Positions 10,546 through 22,210 of a stretch of DNA of 64,000 nucleotides are shown here, one piece after another; the stretch's first letter is position 1; each line of letters starts with the position of its first letter. The notes beneath the pieces are model-generated. The model worked only from the letters and a program-made list of their open reading frames with translations, searched no databases and was not told the origin of the DNA. Both the position numbers and the translations under genes were made by a program. Origin of the DNA: Branchiostoma floridae. Lineage: Eukaryota > Chordata > Leptocardii > Amphioxiformes > Branchiostomatidae. The DNA lies in NCBI RefSeq assembly GCF_000003815.2, contig NW_023365931.1:6922-70921 (forward strand), given 5' to 3'.

Positions 10546-10631
10546 ATCGTCACTCCTGAAGAAGGTCGACGGAATAGCGACTGAAAATTCGAGGTGAGAA
10601 TAATTGGTGTTGTACTACAGTTAAAAAACTT
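10472..10631 (+). repeat. Right inverted terminal repeat of the PLE
   Basis: This is the 160-bp right arm. It includes the last two dozen codons of the PLE frame, then the non-coding 3' end with the ribozyme core, and ends cagttaaaaaactt just before the target duplication. Confidence 0.92.
10550..10597 (+). ncRNA. Hammerhead-type ribozyme core (right PLE end)
   Basis: The order of conserved parts fits a minimal type I hammerhead. Helix I 5' strand tcactc (10550-10555) is followed by core CTGAAGA (10556-10562). Helix II is 10563-10568 with 10578-10582, five pairs with one bulge. GAAA follows (10583-10586), with AATT (10586-10589) forming a self-complementary helix III, then C17 at 10590. Helix I 3' strand gaggtga (10591-10597) pairs with the 5' strand as 3 + 3 bp around a bulged G. 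Very short palindromic helix III is known for PLE hammerheads, which act as dimers. Pairing was done by eye, and activity is an inference. Confidence 0.7.
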
Positions 10632-10647
10632 CACTAGGTCATCCTAT

Positions 10648-11061
10648 TGGTGATTTGTGATTTATTCATTCGCATATATAACTTAACATCAGTTAAATAT
10701 AAATCAATATACAGAAAAAACGCATGTTCTTTTTTAAGTTATAAAAAAAATGTATTATTTGTTATCAAATTCCAAAGAAAGGGCGGACGAAACAAACTAA
10801 CCAGGTGAAAGTTATGCTAGGAATGAAGTCCGTCTTTTTTTGAAAGTTGGCAATAGTAACTTGTTAACCAAGATTGCTGCAGTTGGTTTATAGTTTTTTG
10901 AGATTGTTCCATATAGTGGGACCTCTTAACTTGTATGTTGCTTTTCCTGATTGGTCTAAGACTTTTTGATGCGATTACCCCTTCCTACATCTGCTTGGAA
11001 ACCAGCATCGCCCTGACTAGTAGAACAGCTGATCGCCGTGTCAAAGGTCACCGTTGCAATC
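10648..11061. other. Upstream region of OTC
   Basis: AT-rich left part, then the presumed promoter and 5' leader of OTC. I cannot place a TATA box or initiator with confidence. Confidence 0.4.
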
Positions 11062-14000
11062 ATGGCGCTGCTCAGGGTCGCCGCGCGAGGGAAGGAGCTC
11101 GTCCCGGGGATTTTCAGACAAAGCGCCTCTCCTGCAATCCAGGTTCTGGGACAGAAGAGTTGGGACAGACACATGAGGTATGTTGACGTGATTGTCATGT
11201 CATTGCTGGTTTCGGAAAGCCAACAGTGATCGAATAACCATGAAGTCATCGAATAACCAGGAAGAATATGTTGTCTGTCAAATTCAAACCCTTGCAAATA
11301 TTGGCTCAAACCTTCCCTGTGAGGTCAATAATCTACGGAACGTTCAGATATTGAGCGCTGTTGTATATGCTGATTCCGTTGTTGTAAATTGTAGACCTTT
11401 CTAGGATTAGTTTTTTGCTGAAACATGATTTATTGCCATTTGGTGGGCGGGGCAGCATGCTAGCAAATTGATGCACATGCTGGGCTATACCAAGTATATT
11501 TTGCTAAGGGGGTTGTGTTTGTAACGACGTGTTTAAAAGGTAGTTTTTCAAAAATTAGTTTGAACATTATGCTAGCAGATTCTTGAGTGATTGCAATCAG
11601 TTGTTATCTGTCCATATGTATCTCATTAAATGTTTGATACCTTAGTGTTTTAAGTGTAAGTGAAGTGTAAGGCAAATATTGTCAGTAATGTAACATGTCT
11701 TATTGCCACCAATAAAAGATAATCAAGGGCCCTTAATGCTGATATTTTTTGCACTGTTTGCAATGTCTGTAATGTCAAATGATAATGACACAAAAGTGTG
11801 TTTAAAAGAAGTGCTTATGTTATAAGCATATATATATGTTAAACATGAAAATTTTGTAATCTATGACTGAGAGTATTTGCATGTCTGCTTCCAAATACTT
11901 GGTGTTTTCTTTGCTTATTTGTAATGACCTGTTTTCCTGTAACAGTGGCCATGTGTCCATGGTTGGTCGGAACTTCCTGACGCTGAAAGACTTCTCGCCA
12001 TCGGAGATTGAGCAGCTCCTGTGGACAGCAGCCGACCTGAAGGCCAGGATCAAGGGCACGGGAGAGGTAAGGTACACTTAGGCCGAGTAACAGTCTGCCT
12101 ATACACCTCAAATGACCTCAATTGGCTCTAATATGCAGTGTATATGGGGCAACAACCTTGTGTGGCACTCTGAATTTGCATTCAACTTATGCACTTATGA
12201 ATTTTAAAAAATGCAGCAAGACCTCCTAAGTATTTAATGTTATTTGGAGTTCATCTGCGGGTTTCAAGATCAAAGCAATGTCTGGCTGCCATGTTGGATC
12301 ATCTGTCTTTGGACTAGATTGGAGTCTGCGTGGGGAAGTTCTCGATGCCTTCTTCAGTCCACAGAATGACAGTTTGATAATCATTCCTTTTTAGTTTCTA
12401 TTTGCTCCAACTTGTCGCTGCAATGTGTATGAAGTGAGGTAATTAAGACATTTTCATGGAAATGACTGACTTCCAGTGAAGAAACTTCTGTTAGTCGTAA
12501 AATAAAGACTGTCTACACGTTAGATGATAAGTGCTGTGTTTTCATTAGTGAAAGTTCAATACACAGACTAACTGTAAGCTTGTCCCCCAGCTTTATACAC
12601 CACTAGTGGGCAAATCTGCTGGACTGATATTCCAGAAGAGAAGCACCAGAACCAGGCTGTCTACTGAGACAGGTGAGATGCAATCCACATTTCTGTAAAT
12701 TCAGCTGAATATGGTACAACAGACCCACAACATGTAGCATGAGTACTAGTAGTCCAATGGTTAATGCCCCTTCTTCTATCTGGACCAGGACGTTGTGAGT
12801 TTGAATCCCGGCTGTCATCATTCAACGGACTTGCACTCTACTAAAAATGGTCAAAGTCCATGAATTTGATGATTTTTCTAATGTTTTATTGTCTTTAAAT
12901 CATACTTTTGAACTGCCTCAATAAGTCTCATTATATTTCAGCCATACCATATATGGTATGGTGAAATATATTGTATTCGTAATGTTTCTTTCTTTCTTTC
13001 TTTCTCCTGTCAAATCTTCAAAGCGATTCATCTCCGTCGTTCCGTGACCGAATGACCTGAAATTTAGCACAAAGGTAGAGTGGGTCAATACCAAGGTGTG
13101 TTTTTCTGATTTTATTCATATCTGCCTCTAAAATGATTTTATTGAAGTTTAAAGGTCATGTTTTGACCAAAACTGTATATTGTGGCCCCCTGTTCCCTTG
13201 AATTACAATGGAATGACCTTAGATTTGGTGTAGATAGGCATTAGATAGTTGGTAAAATGATCCAAGTAAAATTTTTGGTATAAACCAATTTCAAATTATT
13301 AATTTCTGCACTTTTCTGAGGGGAAATTGGTTTTCTTTCGGTCTTCTCCCGTGAACTCCAGTGACCCCAGAGCCCACACGTGCCAGGTGCCAGCGGTCTG
13401 GGGAGACCGAGAGTTAATTACTTTATGGACGCCAGCCAATCAGCGACGAGAAAGGCGAATGCTAGTTAATATTCATAAGCGGGGCCTTGCAATCCCGTAT
13501 ATACACAAACAGATGCACATTACAGCCTTACAGTTGCCATATGGTGCCCTGTGCCCGGTTTGAAATTGTAGTTTGCGAGGATTTGGAGTTCAGACAGGGT
13601 CATTTGAGCGGTAGCGGACGGTATGCGTGCATTGAACGTTAGTGGCGATGACTTTACCAACATTCCGCATGGCACTATCAATCATTTTCGGCAGATTTGG
13701 ACAGGGAAAATTGGACAGTTTGCGTTTAGTTTTGATACGTAAGTTTGACAGTGGCGAGAATGGATGTATTTTTCCCGAACAAATGTAGGTACTTCTAGTA
13801 TTGTTGTTGTTCTTTTTTGACGTAAACTTTGTACATTAAAATTGTAAGTAACTTTAAACTGCCAGAGTTTGAGCCCAATAAAACACTCTCAGTACCAGAG
13901 TATCACCACTGACCTCCGAAAAGAAACCCACGAACAAGGTAGAAACACCTATCCTCCAGGTCTCGCACGCTACGAGCAGGAAATTATAACACTCAGACAA

Positions 14001-17000
14001 GATTACGTCCGATGGCTCAGCGGATTGCATACAAAGTAAAACAATTTAACAGTGGTATGCAGGGGCATATACTTAACAAAGAATTCGAAGGAAAATGAAA
14101 TAACGTTATACAGATAAAGCCAAATCAAATTAACTTGTTGGTCCTGGGATTTTTCAGAAAAGAAATGAAGCGACAGAGTGGTAAAATTCTTGTAAAAATT
14201 CGAGACGTCTCCGTTTATAATGGCCCATACAAAACAAGAAGAAGATTGAAGTTTTTAGCTTGAAAAAAACAACAACACTCCTACTACACAGTACCTGCAC
14301 CTGCTTGACAATTATCAAAATGTATGCCCTATAGCTACTTGCTTAAAAAAAAGTTCACTGCAATGATAAATGTACCCACATCACAAGGAGATTATTACGG
14401 TATTTAGACCTAGTTATCGAAGTGGAAATTGTTGAATAGCGTCATGTAATTTCATGATGAAAATCTTAATGGAAGATGCGTTTTTTTTCACTCTCGGAAA
14501 AATAGGAGCTGCCGCAATTCTAAAAACCAATCAGTTATGCATAGGCGCTCCTGTGGAAGATTATATTCTTCCATATGGGCCCGGGGCATATTGGGCAAGC
14601 TCTGTTTTGACCTGGAATCAATTCACAATATTAGTTCTCTTTTGGGGATAACTTACAGTTAAAATATTACATTTTTGCGCAGGGGTGACTTGGAACAGTC
14701 CAATGTTGCGTGGGAATGGGTATGGCTGAAATATGCTGTATTTGCACCCAAGCAAATGTCGGCCTTTCTAGAAACGGCCGATATTCCAATTATGAAACAA
14801 GAGTTATAGAAATCATTTATTTGTTGATCAACTTCTGGCAAATGCCATCTAGTAGAAAGGGGGCATTAACTTTACCATGTTGCGCCAATCTCAAGCAAGT
14901 TGATATGATTTTGGAAATGGTCAGACGTTTCAGATGATATTCGTTATCTTTCGTCAGTGACACTGAAGAGATCACGTTGGAGAGCAGGCTTTATATCCTA
15001 ACTATGAATTGATATGTAAAGGAGATGAAGACAATTTTGAGATGTCCAGTAGGAAACAAAGGTATTATATGTTACAATGTTGTTGCTATGTTGTCCCCAC
15101 AGGTGTTGGTCTGCTGGGTGGACAGCCGTGTTTCCTGTCTCCAGATGACATCCATCTCGGAGTGAATGAAACCATCAAAGACTCAGCTAAGTAAGGACTG
15201 AAATGTATGGTGTGTAAATGTTAGCATGTTGTGTGTTGTACGAGAATGCGTAGTGAGTTTATTTGTACTATTGTATTGTGTGCATTGTGTGGTATGTACA
15301 TGTGCAGTACAACTTGGAACATGAGTTTGTCTTCAGTTGATGAATTTGAAAGACCTTTGTTTTGATTACCTTTTACAATGTATGAGGTTAAAGGCTTGTA
15401 GCAGCCTTGCTATGTTATGATATATTTTTTTGCATTTTATGAGCTGAAAGAAGATCAACTTGAAAACTAATAGTTGGAAAGAAGTGTCATGTTAACTCTC
15501 CTAATGGCATCAGGCAACCAAAGACTGGCACATTAATTTCACAATATGTACTGATGCAGCATCAGTTATGCCTGGCCCATGTACACTTTAGATATCCAGG
15601 TCTTAAATACTTTCTTGAAACCAAACCTTAACTGTGCTATGTGGCAGTCATAGGGTACCTGGCACAGGAAAGATGATGTCATATAATACCCGTCTTAAGT
15701 TATGACCTACCCGTATAACATTCAGAGTTTTATCTTTACAGGGTGTTGTCCGGGTTTTTGGACCTGATCCTGGCCAGAGTGTATGGCCATGAGGACCTGG
15801 AGTCCTTAGCTACAGAAGGGAGTGTTCCTATAGTTAATGGCCTGTCTGAACTCTATCATCCACTACAGATTTTAGCAGACATGCAAACACTACAGGTAAG
15901 ACCAAGTACTGGAACTAGTTCAACTGTAAATTTCAACACAAAAATTGGTCTCATCAAATTGGATTGTTCATTCCTTGACAAAGACTGCTGCTGTTCAGTC
16001 GAAAATTTGGATGAGTCCAATTTTTGTGTTGGAATTTGCAGTTTAAATTTTTCAAGAATGACTATTAACGGGAGGGGGCCATACTTCGACAGCCGTTCTA
16101 AGTGGATGCGCATGGCTTTTGTCAATGTACATTTTACAGTGAACTCATCAAAAACAAGTTAAGATCTTGTATGCATCCTTATAACTGTGATTGAAGCTGT
16201 ACAGATATATATTTCATTTAACGGTAGCGTTCCGCACTGTACTTTGACAGCACACGAAACTTACGGCAGGTTTTCGGCTTGCGTCCTAGCAGAACGTTCC
16301 AACACAAAAAAGGGGTCCAAACTCCGACATAGTAACAACCAGACCATCGCCGTGCATTCTTAAACAATTTATGCAAATAGAATAGCACTAAAAGTTTTCA
16401 TTATAATTTTTTCTGTATCAAATATGGGTCATATTTTGTATTACGCGACTTATTCAAATACGGTGTGTTAAAACGTTTACCTCTCACGGTGAGACCAACT
16501 TGCCGCAAAACGGCAGCGCATTGTTACATTGAACTGTGATGGCATTTTCGCTTTTCGGCTTCCTTGATTGCCTTTTCATCCTGTCTTTAGGCAGCAGCAA
16601 TGGCTACAGGATTTTTTAGTCGGTAGGGATCGATTTTTCTTGAATGTTTGTCGCTCTACGGACGGGTTGGCTGAGTTCAACGTGTTGAGCAGCGCTCGGC
16701 CGCCGGCGTTCGTGATAGTAAAATGGCGGAGCCCCGACTGGGTGAACATTGTGGCATCATTTTAGCTCCGTTTATCCAACCCAGTTAAAGGGAAAACAGA
16801 ACACAGGTATTATTTTTCGGAAGGCTAATAAACATCATTTCTATGTGTGGTGGTATTTTTTCACATGTCGTATTTTGCGAAGAATAATTCAAGAGTTTCC
16901 CGGGCCATGGTCTCGATACGTTCGCTCGTCAACTTGCACGGAAGGCGTCAAACTTGTGCAAGTTTTTCAATCGTTATCTGTGGGACTTGCTAACTTCTAC

Positions 17001-20000
17001 ACATACCCCGTCTTTGTAGTTATATACAACAAGGTTTAGTCTACAGCTAGTTGTAACTTCTTATGTGCAGGCATCTATGCATTTCTCCGCAACAATGATT
17101 TTTAAAACCTGACGAAGTTTGGACCCCTGTCGAAGTATGGCCCCCTCCCGTTACCAACACAGATGAACTTTTAAGTTAAGACCAAATACTGTTACCCTTG
17201 CTTATTACACCTGTCTGTAAGGTACCAGTAATAGGTAATTATTTTTGCACATATAGGCAATTCTTCAATACATGTTCTACAATAATAACTCCAGAAGCTG
17301 AAAGCAGGGGAATTTTAACTTATTAAAATAGGTTATGTACAGGCTTTTAATTTGATACCATCTGCACCTTGCTGGATTACACGATTCTGTAAACCACACG
17401 AAGATGTCACTAAGGGATTCAAATTATAATCACCATGACATTAATAAAAAGCCTGGATAGAGATAAGTGCACAAATCTGTTTTACTCAAACTCAGAGGGG
17501 TGTAAATAATTTGTTCACTTGGTAATGGGTATCACATTGTTTTACGTACATGTAGGACCATTTTGGTAACCTGAGAGGCTTGACTGTGGCCTGGGTGGGA
17601 GATGGGAACAACATCATCCACTCCTTCATGATGGGAGCGCCCAAACTCGGTGTCAACCTCAAAATTGCGACTCCAAAGGTAGGGTCTTCTCAACACTTCA
17701 AACACTTTCTTGTCATCTACTGATGATCTAGCAGTCCATCTGAATTGTGCACTTAAAACAGGACTGACAATCTACATACAGAAAGATAAAGAAATGAAAT
17801 GATAATTCTAATGTTAATGATTTTTCCCTGATTGAAAATTCAAAACCTAAATATTGGATGGTGTCAAATTTGCAATCCCCAACCTTATTTGGTGATTTCT
17901 TCAATGTACGAAGAAGGTGCAGTACTGTACTGACAGTTACAGTATATATACTGTAATTCATTTTGTCTTCTCTGTACCAAACTTTTACGGTCTGAGAAGA
18001 TTTAACTTGTTCTTGGAACTAAATATTCACTGTCGCGACAAGTGCACATAAGAAAAGTCTGTGAATTATTTGTTATCAGTAATGATAAGTTCACATTACA
18101 GTCTTCACCGTGAAAATCGTGAACATTTCAGGAATTACAGTATATGATATCATTAAACTCTTTGCAATGAACCATGGAGACTCATTATTGTACATGTCAT
18201 AAATGTCATTGTTACAGTAAAAAACAAACAAAGGGAAAGTCAAACAAGTCTTATTCTAGGGAACAATTATATCATTTCTGACTTCTAATAATTTCAGCGG
18301 ACACATTCTCTACTGCAACATTATCACAAGTACCAATCGTATAAATACTGCATGTCTACACATGTTCCTACCTATTCAGGGTTATGAGACCTACCCAAAT
18401 GTGACCAAAGATGCAGAGGAGCTTGCCAAACAGGTGGGGCAACTTCAACACCTTAATTCAATCTATGACTGAAGAACTCAATTTTGTGCATGATTTTGTG
18501 TACAAGTTTGTTGGCGATCTTTTGGTGTTAGTTCAACTCAGTGACCAGCATTGTAACTGCATGAAAAGTGAAGGCTTAATACATAACAAATCTGGATATG
18601 TTTTCTGCTGGCTTGGGATCTGTCCTCCCACCATTGTCCTGCCTTCAACCAATCAGATGCTTCAGAATCTTCACTTATTGTTGGAGGGGAAATTACCAAC
18701 CAATCACGTTGCATCTAGACTGTAAGCAGTGACATGATTGGCTGGTGTCTGGTGCCAGTGCTAATGCAGGAAGAAGGACAGAACTCAGGCTGGTTCAGCA
18801 GCCCATTAATTATTTCATAACTGTACATTATTGGCTGGCCTGGCATGAGAGGATGTATGTGATGAACAATTAAAATCTATTGGAGCATTTAGTTTCATTT
18901 ATGATACAATGCTGAACTTCATCCCAACACAAAGGTATACACAGATCAAATTTTCAACGACCACTGTTGCCTTCTTCAGGATCGATACTGATCAAAACTA
19001 GTATAGTTCCTGAAGAAGGCAACAGTTGAAAATTTGATCCTTTGTGTTGGAAGACACATTGTACTGTTTATATTACTACCAACAGATGAGCTTCCATGAT
19101 AGTTTCATTTGTATTTTGTTTGATGATGAGATCTTCTTGTCCCCACCCCCAGTATGGGACACAGATGTACCATACCAACGACCCCAGGGATGCATGTGAA
19201 GGTGCTAACGTCCTGGTGACAGACACCTGGATCAGTATGGGGCAGGAGGAGGAGAAACAGGAGAGACTCAAGGCTTTCCAGGGGTACCAGGTCACCCACA
19301 AGGTGGGAAGGACATGTTATAATCATTGTATGATAGGCAACTAACTGTTTATGTTGGCACTTTAAGATTCAGCTGTCATGGATCCTTATCTATGGTTGGT
19401 TCTATTATAGCCAATATGTTAATCCTAGTTATGAACTTATGAAAGACCAGTTATTAAGGGAGTTTTTTTCTAAAAACTATTTTGTAAAGAAATTGAATTG
19501 AAAAAGAGACTAGAATTGAAATAGCTTGAGTGCCAGCCTCCGTATTGACTGCTGACTACTGACATTGATTTTGCCTCTATTGATATCTTTCTACACAATC
19601 ACTAGTTAGTGAAGTTGTGTATAGTTTAACACCCATGTGTTTCTGTCGCTCTAGCTGGGTGAGGTGGCTGCTAAGGACTGGGTGTTTCTGCACTGCCTGC
19701 CCAGGAAACAGGAGGAAGTGGACGATGCCGTGTTCTACAGCGAGCGGTCACTTGTCTGGCCGGAGGCCGAGAACAGGAAGTGGACAGTGATGGTGAGACT
19801 TTGGTCCTATTATTCATCATCACACATGTGATTATGATTATAGAACATAATGTGGTAATAATATTATCCATGTGTACATTGTATATTTTGTTGTATTTCT
19901 ATTCTGGATGGTAATGTTTGGGTCACCTTTATCCATTGGGTTACTGTATATATAGCCATTTTTTTCAATCAAGGATATGTAGCTCACATGTTTCGAAAAC

Positions 20001-20218
20001 ATTGCAAATCCGTTGACTTCATATCTCGCCTATCTTTTTGTTGTTTTGAAATTTTGACACTTGGATACACACCCTGGAATACTAGTTACTAAGTAGTATA
20101 TGGAAAATGTTTTAACGGCTTTAAGCAAATCAAGAACTGAATGTCCTTGTTGTTTCAGGCCGTCATCCTATCGCTTCTAAAGGACCATGTCTGCACAACC
20201 CCCAAGCCAGACTTTTGA
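11062..20218 (+). CDS. OTC: Ornithine transcarbamylase, mitochondrial (10 exons)
   Basis: The enzyme makes citrulline from ornithine and carbamoyl phosphate in mitochondria (urea cycle, arginine synthesis). Exons: 11062-11177, 11946-12066, 12591-12672, 15103-15190, 15742-15895, 17556-17678, 18380-18433, 19153-19302, 19655-19792 and 20159-20218 (TGA). They sum to 1086 bp, 361 residues, against 354 in human. All junctions are GT-AG and phase-consistent. Exons 3-9 measure 82, 88, 154, 123, 54, 150 and 138 bp, as in human OTC from memory. The Arg-rich, acid-free start ([14 protein letters not shown]) looks like a mitochondrial transit peptide. Catalytic motifs are intact: STRTR at about 97-101 (carbamoyl phosphate), HPLQ about 175-178, DTWISMG about 270-276 (ornithine loop) and HCLPRK about 309-314. 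No residue loss was seen, so it is very likely functional. Confidence 0.97.
12744..12820 (+). repeat. tRNA-derived SINE head or tRNA relic in OTC intron 3
   Basis: The sequence tagtccaatggttaatgccc resembles a pol III A box, and gtgagtttgaatcccggc a B box, spaced as in a tRNA. No complete cloverleaf or acceptor stem is visible, so a functional tRNA is unlikely. Confidence 0.45.
12940..15102. other. OTC intron 3, mostly unassigned
   Basis: It holds a short palindrome (ttcagccataccatatatgg continuing to 12972), a (TTTC)n tract and sequence with no recognised family. A 78-codon open frame at 13327 has no supporting features. Confidence 0.4.
15921..16044. repeat. Inverted repeat in OTC intron 5
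   Basis: aactgtaaatttcaacacaa on the left is matched by ttgtgttggaatttgcagtt on the right (reverse complement), with about 27-nt arms. The interior has gttcagtcgaaaatttgg, loosely like the GAAA arm of the ribozyme motif elsewhere, but the CTGANGA core is not intact. Confidence 0.6.
16066..17153. mobile_element. Non-autonomous DNA transposon, 1.1 kb, OTC intron 5
   Basis: Ends read taacgggagggggccatact, with cttcgacag continuing the repeat, and the reverse complement lies at 17127-17153. Left flank TTAA versus right TTAC, or simply a TA duplication, leaves the superfamily open (piggyBac-like or mariner-like). I saw no transposase frame. Confidence 0.75.
18923..19050. repeat. Palindromic PLE-like terminal remnant in OTC intron 7
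   Basis: The left arm ccaacacaaagg...ttgccttcttcagga and the right arm tcctgaagaaggcaacag...ttgatcctttgtgttgg are inverted copies around a short centre. The words CCTGAAGAAGG and GAAAATTTGATC recall the ribozyme-bearing ends of the PLE at 9486. On the minus strand a GATC/GATC helix I can be drawn, but helix II is poor. Confidence 0.55.
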
Positions 20219-21440
20219 GTGTGACAACAGCGCCCCCTGTGGGAAATGCTCAGCACAACAGTTATAAGCTGGAGATGCAAACATAATCAATGTGGTGTGA
20301 TGTAACAAATAGAACAAAATCTAGATGAAAAAACTCAAACCTTCTCCCTAGAAGTACAATGTTTTGGGCAAAGCCGTCTGAAAATTCAAGTCAAATTAAA
20401 ATACCTGACTAGCCTGCGGTATTTTTCCCCACCATCTTTTGTTTTAATTCTGTGTTTTCCCATCAAATGGGAAAATGAGCATGGAATCTTTTATGATTGC
20501 ATGATGCAAGTTCTAATCAGAATGGAATTTTTGACATTATTTCCTCAATCATGATCTGGCCATGCATGTAACAGAAATGCAAAGTGGTGCAAAATCTGGG
20601 TACATCTTTATGTAAAATACTTCAACCTAGGTACAAAATGACATCCTCTTATTTTGCCCATGTTCACCAACCTTTATAGCAATAAGCCAGTTTACAGTTT
20701 ACTAGTATACTGCATATGTATGATGTCAAAGATTATTTTGTATACCATGCTTGATACATGTCCAGGCACATTTTTATTATGTCTCACGGGCCTAAGAATC
20801 AACTTTGACATACTACCCACAATGCAAGTTTATATGACTGTATGTATACTGGGACTAAAAACATCCACACAGTTTGCATCATGGCAGGTGATTGCTGAAT
20901 TGGTTTGTATCACAGCATGTAATTGGTTAGTTCAAGATGATGGTGGCAATAGTCGAGAATATGATTAGCTACTTTTTTTAATATAACATGAAAACATTCA
21001 GCCAAATGCATTTTTCACTTCTCCAAGAATGTAATGCATGTTATCCTGAATATTGATGAAAAAAACAACTATTAATTTTCTACTGCAAGTTTATTTTCTT
21101 TACTCTGAATGACAAAATTCACTGTTTAGTGGACACAACCAATAGTTTTACAATAGGGGCCAATGTAGTCTGAAAAAAAACTGTCTGAAACTCCAAAACT
21201 GTACTCTATGTAGATGTACTTAATGTGCCATTTCAAAAAGCTGCAAGGGTGCTCCCCACAAACAGTTATCTGTCAAATTTATTGTCAAATCCATGACAAT
21301 GTTTTGCTGCAATGGGAAAATCATACATGGTATTATCATCTGTCTAGTACTCTTTTTGATGTCCAGACTTGTAAGGTGTGTGTTATGCCATTAGGTATAT
21401 TATGTGTGATGTACTAATAAAGAAACTGTTGCAATATGAA
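20219..21440 (+). promoter_or_regulatory. OTC: OTC 3' untranslated region and poly(A) signal
   Basis: A non-coding region follows the stop. The AATAAA at 21416-21421 is the best candidate signal, giving a 3' UTR of about 1.2 kb. Closer weaker signals may also be used. Confidence 0.5.
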
Positions 21441-21974
21441 GTCAACTCTCATTATCTGTAACCCTACTACATGTACCACTTTAACAAAAATATGTATAAT
21501 ATTTGTATGCCAACGTAGCATCAGTATGCACATCTCAGATATCCTCAATAACATCTTTTTTTCAATGTGTGGGTCTACATTTGTAGTTGAAATTTCGGAA
21601 GCAGATGTGACATCCACGTGTGGAGTAGTAAACATCAACTAGGGACCACTTTGTGCACTGAAATATAGTATCTGTGTGTTCAATGCAAGGATCCTAACAG
21701 CTGTGTAGGTATTTGTATGGATGTCATCTTTACTAGACACTTAGACTACACACATGTGCGTTGACGGCATGATCAGCTATTTTGTACCATGGAAAATTAC
21801 GCCCACTTTTCACCAAGTGATTCAGAAGGCACAGATTGTAAAAACAATTTTCGAGCTCGGCTGTAGTGGAATTTTTGTGGTCTTCTTCAACCTGTCCACA
21901 GGATCGAAACCCGTTCTAGTGGAAGCGAGGCTCGCAATCCTTGAGCGCTTGTTCAGCAATAAAAAATAGACTAA

Positions 21975-22210
21975 AACCCACTAGACGGCGATTGCGCTGA
22001 GCTCTCACTGTGACCTAGATATAATATGTGTAACCTTCGCTTTCACACTAAGTATATCATACAAATCGAAAAAGAGTGACTTAAAGACAACAAATAAAGC
22101 ACACAAAGTGTACAAAGATTCGTTTCTTTTCTATACAATTTGTTGAGCGACATGTCAAATTTTAGGTCGCAGAGAGCGCAGTGAGAGCGCCGTCCTAGTG
22201 GAAAGAGGGT
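21975..22210. mobile_element. CCACTAGACGGCG MITE, copy 1
   Basis: Near-palindromic ends: ccactagacggcgattgcgc on the left and gagcgccgtcctagtgg on the right, with gtgacctag / ttaggtcgca inside. It is inverted relative to copy 2 at 23857-24101. Confidence 0.75.

Larger units (their letters stand above)
9486..10647 (+). mobile_element. Short Penelope-like element (PLE) with inverted ends
   Basis: The body is 9541-10631, bounded by 160-bp inverted repeats that differ at only about two positions. A 14-bp target duplication ctaggtcatcctat lies at 9486-9499 and 10634-10647. The left copy is separated from the inverted repeat by 41 bp, which may be a further part of the element. The centre encodes only the end of a PLE reverse transcriptase plus a GIY-YIG endonuclease. 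The left repeat is an inverted copy of the element's own 3' end. Inverted or direct terminal repeats and 5' truncation are established PLE features. Near identity of the arms indicates recent insertion. Confidence 0.88.

Noticed and set aside
12744-12820. Functional tRNA gene
   Set aside because: A and B box words are present, but no complete stems are visible. SINE-like context.
13327-13563. 78-codon frame in OTC intron 3
   Set aside because: No known domain, no splice context, and inside an intron with repeats.
15921-16044. A third hammerhead ribozyme in OTC intron 5
   Set aside because: A GAAA arm after a GACTG/CAGTC stem is present, but the CTGANGA core is not intact. I kept it only as an inverted repeat.
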